A DNA stretch of 64,000 nucleotides. It comes from Azophilus sp965221755 (GTDB lineage: Bacteria > Pseudomonadota > Gammaproteobacteria > Pseudomonadales > Azotimanducaceae). The notes under the pieces were generated by a model. That model had not been told where the DNA came from. It saw only the letters and a program-made list of their open reading frames with translations, and ran no database searches. The stretch is from positions 310,001-374,000 of the forward strand of contig OZ244921.1 of assembly GCA_965221755.1 (NCBI GenBank). The letters run 5' to 3'. A program made the translations under genes and the position numbers. This document shows positions 58,177 to 64,000 of this stretch, in pieces; position 1 is the first letter of the stretch, and the number at the start of each line of letters is the position of its first letter.

Positions 58177-59820
58177 ATGGCTCTATACACCAGCGCCCAG
58201 TGCCGCGAACTCGATCGGCTGATGATCGAGCAGGAGGGCATTGCCGGCTTCGAGCTCATGCGTCGCGCGGGCCGTGCCGCATTCGATGAGCTGCTGCTTC
58301 GCTGGCCCGGCATCCGCTCCGTCAGCATCTGCTGCGGCAAGGGCAACAACGCGGGCGACGGCTACTTCATCGCCGGTCTTGCCCAGGAAATCGGTCTCAA
58401 GGTCCAGCTCCTTCAGGTTGGCGACGCCGCCCAATTGCGCGGCGATGCGGCCCGGGCCAAGGCTTGGGCTGAGGCTCGGGGCGTGGCGCCGGGTCAGGGC
58501 GATGCGCCGTTCACCGGCGAAGTCATCGTCGATGCACTGCTCGGCACGGGCTTAAGCGGCCCTTTGCGCGAACCCTTCAAGACGGCCGTTGAACGCATCA
58601 ACGCCAGCGGCCGCCCGGTGCTGGCGGTCGATGTGCCGAGCGGCGTCAATGCCGACAACGGCGCCGTGGCCAATGTGGCGGTGCGCGCCGACCTGACCGT
58701 CTCCTTCATCGGCGCCAAGCTCGGCCTGCACACCGGGCCCGGGCTGGCCGCGCGCGGCGCGTTGGTCCAGGCTGGGCTGGGCGTCACCGACCGGGTGCTG
58801 GCCCAAGTGCCGGGCTGTCCTTGGCTGCGGTTCGACGCTGCCGAACTGCCCGCTTTGGCCATCAATCAGCACAAGCACCGCATGGGCCATCTGGTGGTGG
58901 CGGGCGGCGATGCGGGCATGGGCGGCGCGCCCCTCATGGCGGCGGAGGCGGCGCTGCGCGCCGGAACCGGGCTGGTGAGCCTGCTGACGCGCCCCGAACA
59001 CCAAGCGGCCATTCTGGCCCGCCGCCCCGAACTCATGGCCCAGGATGTCGATGACGCCGAACGCGCTGCGGCGCTGCTGGAGCGGGCCAGCGCGGTGGTC
59101 GTCGGCCCCGGCCTCGGCCAGGCGCCTTGGGGAGAGCGGCTGCTGCGCTTGGCGCTGGCCGCCGGCAAGCCGACGGTCATCGACGCCGACGGCCTGCGCT
59201 GGCTGGCCGAACTGGCGCTTCGGCCAAAGGGCGAACTCATCATCACGCCGCATCCCGGCGAAGCCGCCGCGCTGCTCGCCGCTGACGCTCCTGATCGCGG
59301 TTCAAGGCTGTCGGGCGAGTCGAGTTTTGCGTCCGGCGACCACGACCCTGCCGGTCCCGCGCATCGCCACGTCAGCGCTGCCGGGATTGAGGCCGACCGG
59401 CCTGCCGCCGCCTTGGCGTTGGCGCGCGAATTCGATGCGGTCGCCGTGCTGAAGGGCCCCGGCACTTTGTGCGCGGCGGCTGAACTGCTCGGCCTTTGCG
59501 CCCACGGCAACCCTGGCATGGCCACCGCGGGCATGGGCGATGTCCTGGCGGGCGTCATCGGCGGGCTCCTCGCCCAAGGGCTTGGCCCCCGCCGCGCCGC
59601 CACCTTGGGCACCTGCCTGCACGGCTGGGCCGGCGACCGGGCCGCGCAGCGCCGGGGCCAGCGGGGCCTGATCGCCACCGACCTCTTTGCCGCCATCGCC
59701 GAGGCCGTGTCACGGGGTGACGAGGCCGTGTCACGGGGTGACGAGGCCGTGTCGCAAGGCGACGAGGCCGTGTCGCAAGGCGACGAGGCCGTGTCGCGGG
59801 GCGAGGGGGCGTTGTCGTGA
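58177..59820 (+). CDS. nnrD: Bifunctional NAD(P)H-hydrate epimerase/dehydratase
   Basis: 547 aa. It repairs hydrated NAD(P)H. The N-terminal epimerase part (YjeF_N) has ICCGKGNNAGDGYFIAGLAQEIG (about 52-74), and the C-terminal ADP/ATP-dependent dehydratase has MGGAPLMAAEAALRAGTGLVSL, and the phosphate-binding GNPGMATAGMGDVLAGVIGGLLAQGL. The extreme C-terminus is unusual: five near-identical heptads EAVS(R/Q)GD repeated, from a 21-bp DNA repeat, extend the protein past the family end by about 40 residues. TsaE starts inside the last codons (4-base overlap). Confidence 0.95.
   Translation: MALYTSAQCRELDRLMIEQEGIAGFELMRRAGRAAFDELLLRWPGIRSVSICCGKGNNAGDGYFIAGLAQEIGLKVQLLQVGDAAQLRGDAARAKAWAEARGVAPGQGDAPFTGEVIVDALLGTGLSGPLREPFKTAVERINASGRPVLAVDVPSGVNADNGAVANVAVRADLTVSFIGAKLGLHTGPGLAARGALVQAGLGVTDRVLAQVPGCPWLRFDAAELPALAINQHKHRMGHLVVAGGDAGMGGAPLMAAEAALRAGTGLVSLLTRPEHQAAILARRPELMAQDVDDAERAAALLERASAVVVGPGLGQAPWGERLLRLALAAGKPTVIDADGLRWLAELALRPKGELIITPHPGEAAALLAADAPDRGSRLSGESSFASGDHDPAGPAHRHVSAAGIEADRPAAALALAREFDAVAVLKGPGTLCAAAELLGLCAHGNPGMATAGMGDVLAGVIGGLLAQGLGPRRAATLGTCLHGWAGDRAAQRRGQRGLIATDLFAAIAEAVSRGDEAVSRGDEAVSQGDEAVSQGDEAVSRGEGALS
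59701..59805 (+). repeat. Five 21-bp tandem repeats, each with a hairpin
   Basis: Five units of 21 bp. Units 1 and 2 contain GTCAC-ggg-GTGAC, units 3 and 4 GTCGC-aag-GCGAC, and unit 5 GTCGC-ggg-GCGAG. The A-T stem pair in units 1-2 has become G-C in units 3-5, both changes at synonymous third positions. The frame is kept, adding EAVS(R/Q)GD heptads to nnrD. Confidence 0.8.
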
Positions 59821-60257
59821 AGCCGCTCGCACCCCGCGGCCGCTACCTGCCCGACGAGGCGGCGACGCTGGCGTTTGGCCGGGAGCTGGCCGAGCTGCTG
59901 AGCGCTGCGGAGGGCTTCAACGCAGACGCCATCGTCTATCTTCAGGGCGGGCTGGGTGCTGGAAAGACCACCGTGGTCCGGGGCATACTTCGAGCAATGG
60001 GTTTCGTCGGCCCGGTCAAGAGTCCCACTTACACCCTGCTCGAGCCCTATGACGAACTGCTGGTCTTCCACTTCGACCTCTATCGAATCGCGGACAGCCG
60101 GGAACTCGACTTCATCGGCATCGACGACCTGCTCACCGCCCAAGCGATCAAGCTCATCGAATGGCCCGAACGGGGCGCGCCGCGCCTGCCGCCCCCGGAT
60201 CTCAGCTTGTCGCTGCGCGTCGAGGGCGACGGCCGCCGGGTGGAAGTCCATGCCTGA
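59817..60257 (+). CDS. tsaE: tRNA threonylcarbamoyladenosine biosynthesis protein TsaE
   Basis: 146 aa. ATPase partner in t6A37 synthesis. Walker A is LQGGLGAGKTTVVRGILRAMG (about 42-62), followed by VKSPTYTLLEPYDELLVFHFDLYRI, LDFIGIDDLL and IKLIEWPERGAPRLPP, all family signatures. It starts within the nnrD stop region (overlap ATGA-like 4 bases) and ends inside amiC. Confidence 0.97.
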   Translation: MKPLAPRGRYLPDEAATLAFGRELAELLSAAEGFNADAIVYLQGGLGAGKTTVVRGILRAMGFVGPVKSPTYTLLEPYDELLVFHFDLYRIADSRELDFIGIDDLLTAQAIKLIEWPERGAPRLPPPDLSLSLRVEGDGRRVEVHA

Positions 60258-61653
60258 CCGGACGAGGCCGCAGACCGACGGCAGGGCGCTCGCCAGGCGC
60301 GCGGGCCCGCTCATGCGATGGCTTAGCCCCGCGATCAGGAACGCCGGGGCGCTCGGCGCGGCGCTGGCGCTCCCGCTTGCGCCTTGGACGCCGGCCCATG
60401 CGGAGACGCTGCAGAACATCCGCGCCTACGAAGCGCCGGACCACACTCGAGTGGTGTTCGACACCTCGGCCGCCGTCGAGGCCCGCATCTTCTCCCTGAG
60501 CGGTCCCGACCGTTTGGTCATCGATTTGGGCAACACCGGCCCGGCGGCAGGCTTCGACCCGGATGTCTCCGGCGGCTTGGGCCGACGGGTGAGGAACATG
60601 CGCTGGGGCGCCCGGTCAGGCACCTACCGCGTGGTGCTGGATTTGGGAATGCCCGTCACCCGCGAGGACTTCAAACTGCCGCCCATAGCGCCTTACGGCC
60701 ATCGCTTGGTGCTCGACCTCTTTGATGAGCGGCCCACCGCGGCAGCGGTTGCCGAGCCTGCCAAGCCGGACGGCCTGCGGCCCGTGGTCATTGCCATCGA
60801 CGCTGGCCATGGCGGGGAGGATCCCGGCGCCATCGGGGCCAACAGGGTCCATGAAAAGCGCATCACGCTGTCGATCGCCCGCAAGCTGGCCGCCCGGTTC
60901 AACCAAACGCCGGGATACCGGGCCTTTCTGGTGCGCACGGGCGACTACTACATCCCCCTGCGCCGGCGCACCGAGATCGCCCACCGGGAGCAGGCGAATC
61001 TGTTCCTGTCCATTCACGCCGACGCCTTCAGCAACCCCAAGGTCAGCGGCGCATCGGTGTACATGCTCTCCGAAAGCGGCGCGGACAGCGAAATGGCCCG
61101 CTACTTGGCGGAGAAGGAAAACCGCTCCGATCTTTTCGGGGGCGTCAGCAACGTGAGCCTGGACGACATGGAGCCCTATCTGCGGCAAACGCTCACGGAT
61201 CTCTCCATGCAAGGGAAACGCCGCTACAGCAGCGATGTGGGCGATGAGGTGCTCAAGCAGCTCCGTCAGGTGACCAAGCTGCACAAGAAGCGGGTCGGCC
61301 ACGCGGGCTTCGTCGTGCTCAAGGCTCCGGACATTCCGAGCCTGCTGATCGAGACCGGCTTCATTTCCAACCCCGCCGAGGCGCGGCGGCTCAACCAAGC
61401 TGAACACCAAGGCAGGATCGTGTACGCCATCCACCAAGGCGTCGTGAACTATTGGCAGGCCAATCCGCTGCCGGGCACTTGGCTCGCGCATCGGGCCAGC
61501 GGCGAGCTGAACCACCGCATCCAGCGCGGCGACACGCTCTCCGGGATCGCCGCCCGCTACGGCACCACCGTGGCGCGCATTCGCCAGGCCAACGGCTTGG
61601 CGAGCAGCCGCATTCGGGTTGGGCAGGTGCTCACCATTCCCGCCGACAGCTGA
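60250..61653 (+). CDS. amiC: N-acetylmuramoyl-L-alanine amidase (AmiC/AmiB type)
   Basis: 467 aa. Signal-like hydrophobic segment (ALGAALALPLAPWTPAHA, about 38-55), an AMIN domain (about 60-165, VVFDTSAAVEARIFSLSGPDRLVIDLGNT), the Amidase_3 catalytic domain with VIAIDAGHGGEDPGAIG, NRVHEKRITLSIARKL, FLSIHADAF and LIETGFISNPAE (zinc ligands His, Glu, His and catalytic Glu), and a C-terminal LysM motif (RIQRGDTLSGIAARYGTTVARIRQANGLASSRIRVGQVLTIP). It splits septal peptidoglycan. The ATG at 60250 overlaps the tsaE stop; the start is supported by the twin-Arg-rich lead. A chain length of 467 is usual for AmiB/AmiC. Confidence 0.95.
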   Translation: MPDRTRPQTDGRALARRAGPLMRWLSPAIRNAGALGAALALPLAPWTPAHAETLQNIRAYEAPDHTRVVFDTSAAVEARIFSLSGPDRLVIDLGNTGPAAGFDPDVSGGLGRRVRNMRWGARSGTYRVVLDLGMPVTREDFKLPPIAPYGHRLVLDLFDERPTAAAVAEPAKPDGLRPVVIAIDAGHGGEDPGAIGANRVHEKRITLSIARKLAARFNQTPGYRAFLVRTGDYYIPLRRRTEIAHREQANLFLSIHADAFSNPKVSGASVYMLSESGADSEMARYLAEKENRSDLFGGVSNVSLDDMEPYLRQTLTDLSMQGKRRYSSDVGDEVLKQLRQVTKLHKKRVGHAGFVVLKAPDIPSLLIETGFISNPAEARRLNQAEHQGRIVYAIHQGVVNYWQANPLPGTWLAHRASGELNHRIQRGDTLSGIAARYGTTVARIRQANGLASSRIRVGQVLTIPADS

Positions 61654-61665
61654 GCGCGGCGACCG

Positions 61666-63429
61666 ATGATGCGCCGCATCGCCCAGCTGCCGCCGCCGGT
61701 GGCCGACCAGATCGCCGCCGGCGAGGTGGTCGAACGCCCCGCCTCCATCATCAAGGAACTGGTGGAAAACAGCTTGGACGCCGGCGCCCGGCGCATTGAG
61801 GCGCACATCGAGCAGGGCGGCGTGAAGCGGATTCGCGTGACCGATGACGGACACGGCATCCATCCCGGCGACCTGCCGCTGGCGGTCAGCCGCCACGCCA
61901 CCAGCAAGATCAGCGCCGCCAGCGATTTGCAAGGCGTTGCCAGCCTCGGGTTTCGCGGCGAAGCGCTGGCCAGCGCCGCCTCGGTGTCGCGGTTGACGCT
62001 GTCCAGCCGGGCGGCCGGCGAAGATCGCGCCTGGCGCATTGAAGTGACGGGCGGCGTCGAGACCGGCAGCGGACCTTGCGCCCATCCGCCGGGCACCACC
62101 GTCGAGGTCGAGGATCTGTTCCACAACACCCCGGCGCGCCGCAAGTTTCTCAAGACGGAGCGCTCCGAGAGCCAAGCCGTGGCAGCGACCCTGCGCCGCG
62201 TGGCCCTGGCCCATTTCGACACCGCCTTCGAGTGGCAGTTGGGCGGGCGGCGCGTGCTGATGCCGGCGGGCGCGCCGGAAGAGCGCCTGACGGCGATGTT
62301 GGGCGAGGACTTCATGCGCCGCAATCTGGTGATTGACGAGCAGCGGGACGAGCTTACGCTCTCCGGCTGGGTGGCGCTGCCAACCCTTTCCCGGCGTCTG
62401 GCGGATCAGCAGTTCTTCTTCGTCAACGGCCGCGCGGTGCAGGACAAGCTGGTGGGCCAAGCGGTTCGCCAAGCCTATCGGGACGTGCTGTTCCACGGTC
62501 GCCAGCCGGTTTTCGTTCTCTACCTGCGCCTGCCCGCCGCCGAGGTGGACGTCAACGTGCATCCAACCAAGCGCGAGGTGCGCTTTCGCCGCCCGCGGGA
62601 AGTGCGCGACTTCATGTTCGGCCGTCTCAACCGGGCGCTCCGGGATGTGCGTCCCGGGGCTCGCCTGCCGGCAGGTCCGACCGCTGCGGGGGCCGAGGCC
62701 CAGGCGGCGGCGCCGGCGGGCGCATCCATCGCCAGGCCGCGCCAGTCCGGCTTGGCGATGGATGTGGCCCGCGCAGGCGGCTCGACCCTGCAGGTGGCCC
62801 AGACGCTGGCCCGCTACCGAACGGACAAGGCCCAGGATGGCCAGCCGCCGCCCTTGGGCTACGCCATCGCCCAATTGCACGGCATCTACGTTCTGGCGGA
62901 GAACGCCGACGGTCTGGTGATCGTCGATATGCATGCCGCCCACGAACGCATCACCTACGAGAAGCTCAAGCAAGCCATCGACGCCCAAGGCCTCGCCACG
63001 CAGCAGTTGCTCGCGCCGCTGGCCCTCAACACCACGGAGGCGGAGGCGGAGCTGGCCGAGGAGCGCCAAGCGGAGCTGGCCACCATGGGGCTGGCCTTGG
63101 ATCGAACCGGCCTTGCATCGATCGCGGTGCGGGCCGTGCCGGCCTTGCTGGCAAGGGGCAATGTCGAAGAGCTGGTTCGCGACGTGCTGGGGGAGCTGGC
63201 CAAGCTTGGCAGCAGCCGCGAACTCGTCAACCGCCGCGACGACCTGCTTGCCAGCATGGCCTGCCACGCCTCAGTGCGCGCCCACCGCTCGCTCTCGTTG
63301 GCGGAGATGAACGCGCTGCTCAGGGAGATGGAGCGCACCGAGAACGCCGAGCAGTGCAACCACGGACGCCCGACCTACCGCGTGCAGACCTTGGCGGACT
63401 TGGACGGTCAGTTTCTGCGCGGACGCTAG
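61666..63429 (+). CDS. mutL: DNA mismatch repair protein MutL
   Basis: 587 aa. GHKL ATPase N-terminus IAQLPPPVADQIAAGEVVERPASIIKELVENSLDAGAR (4-41), DDGHGIHPGDL, and TSKISAASDLQGVASLGFRGEALASAASVS; then the transducer domain RKFLKTERSESQ and VDVNVHPTKREVRFR. The C-terminal dimerisation domain begins near residue 395 (GYAIAQLHGIYVLAENADGLVIVDMHAAHERITYEKL). No endonuclease DQHAxxE motif is present; the local DMHAAHERI is the non-endonuclease form typical of organisms with MutH. It is 12 bases after amiC. Confidence 0.97.
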   Translation: MMRRIAQLPPPVADQIAAGEVVERPASIIKELVENSLDAGARRIEAHIEQGGVKRIRVTDDGHGIHPGDLPLAVSRHATSKISAASDLQGVASLGFRGEALASAASVSRLTLSSRAAGEDRAWRIEVTGGVETGSGPCAHPPGTTVEVEDLFHNTPARRKFLKTERSESQAVAATLRRVALAHFDTAFEWQLGGRRVLMPAGAPEERLTAMLGEDFMRRNLVIDEQRDELTLSGWVALPTLSRRLADQQFFFVNGRAVQDKLVGQAVRQAYRDVLFHGRQPVFVLYLRLPAAEVDVNVHPTKREVRFRRPREVRDFMFGRLNRALRDVRPGARLPAGPTAAGAEAQAAAPAGASIARPRQSGLAMDVARAGGSTLQVAQTLARYRTDKAQDGQPPPLGYAIAQLHGIYVLAENADGLVIVDMHAAHERITYEKLKQAIDAQGLATQQLLAPLALNTTEAEAELAEERQAELATMGLALDRTGLASIAVRAVPALLARGNVEELVRDVLGELAKLGSSRELVNRRDDLLASMACHASVRAHRSLSLAEMNALLREMERTENAEQCNHGRPTYRVQTLADLDGQFLRGR

Positions 63430-64000
63430 ATGCCTATCGTCATGCTGCTCGGCCCCACTGCGGCGGGCAAGACCGATGCCGCCGTCGCGTTGGCCGAACG
63501 CCTGGACTGCCAGCTCATCAACATGGACTCGACCCAGGTTTACCGGGGCTTGGACATCGGCTCCGCAAAGCCGCCGCGATCGCTTTTGGCGCGGCATCCC
63601 CATGCCTTGATCGACGTTCGCGACCCGGCTGAGCCCTACACGGCCGCCGATTTCGTGGCTGATGCCGACCGGGAGGCCCGAGCGGCGCTCGCCGCCGGCA
63701 AAACGCCGGTGCTGGTCGGCGGCGCCATGCTTTACGCCCGTGCCTTTCGCGATGGCTTGGCGGCGCTGCCTCGGGCTGACCCCGAAGTGCGCTCCGCCAT
63801 CGAAGCCCAGGCCGAGGCCCACGGATGGCCCAAGCTGCATGCCCGGCTGGCCGCAGTGGATCCCGTGGCCGCAGCGGGCATTCATCCCCACAACGGCGTG
63901 CGCCTGCAGCGGGCGCTGGAGGTTTTCGAGACCACCGGCCAGCCGATATCGGACTACTGGAAGGCGCAACAGCAAAGCCCTGCTGCCAAGCGTCTCGGTG
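63430..64000 (+). CDS. miaA: tRNA dimethylallyltransferase MiaA (partial)
   Basis: The first 190 residues, cut by the window end. P loop MLLGPTAAGKTDAAVALAERL (5-25), substrate-binding INMDSTQVYRGLDIGSAKP, VLVGGAMLYARAFRDGLA and HPHNGVRLQRALEVFETTGQPIS. It adds a prenyl group to A37 of tRNAs reading UNN codons. It begins directly after the mutL stop (TAG then ATG), the normal amiB-mutL-miaA order. Confidence 0.97.
   Translation, partial: MPIVMLLGPTAAGKTDAAVALAERLDCQLINMDSTQVYRGLDIGSAKPPRSLLARHPHALIDVRDPAEPYTAADFVADADREARAALAAGKTPVLVGGAMLYARAFRDGLAALPRADPEVRSAIEAQAEAHGWPKLHARLAAVDPVAAAGIHPHNGVRLQRALEVFETTGQPISDYWKAQQQSPAAKRLG

Overview
The window comes from a GC-rich gammaproteobacterial chromosome. 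The evidence is a set of conserved neighbourhoods: mnmG-rsmG-parA-parB, atpIBEFHAGDC, glmU and glmS on the minus strand, efp-epmA beside psd, orn, and queG with nnrD-tsaE-amiC-mutL-miaA. I cannot name the genus. The split atp...glmU...glmS order, the many hairpin repeats and several IS remnants suggest a plastic, probably uncultured environmental or host-associated lineage; that is inference.

Layout. 1-5.3 kb is accessory DNA: a higBA-type toxin-antitoxin pair, a MAPEG protein, a NUDIX hydrolase, a decayed IS carrying three hairpin insertions, a putative ADP-ribosyltransferase effector and an IS630 fragment. From 19.2 kb down to 5.4 kb (minus strand) glmS is followed by a dicarboxylate/amino-acid symporter, a 2576-aa protein with two GHKL (sacsin-like) ATPase domains and an SNF2-type helicase, each closely spaced or overlapping the next. 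From 23.0 to 19.2 kb a Mre11/Rad50-like pair lies directly upstream of glmS. An intact IS5-family element (23261-24459) sits exactly at the glmU stop codon. From 26 to 33.9 kb lie a restriction-modification pair, an NYN-domain protein, an LLM-class oxidoreductase, a secreted metallo-beta-lactamase-fold protein, a two-repeat CRISPR-like structure and a ThDP-dependent enzyme. The atp operon occupies 33.9-41.0 kb with a good sigma70 promoter in front. Two envelope/metal-related genes separate it from parB. parA, rsmG and mnmG follow.

The right third is mostly housekeeping: smp-like and serB, an AbgT transporter, efp-epmA, psd with a rhodanese, orn, a vapBC pair, queG, and the nnrD-tsaE-amiC-mutL-miaA operon, which runs off the window end.

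Two themes stand out. First, the ancestral atpC-glmU-glmS junctions appear to be an insertion hotspot holding DNA-processing and defence-like modules: GHKL ATPase plus SNF2 helicase, nuclease plus SMC-like ATPase, and R-M. The GHKL/SNF2 pair matches no named defence system that I can identify. Second, short palindromic sequences recur at several scales: twin 42-bp insertions with 5-bp direct repeats in a transposase gene, a MITE that rewrote the serB stop codon, double-hairpin intergenic elements, and an in-gene 21-bp repeat whose stem bases change together.
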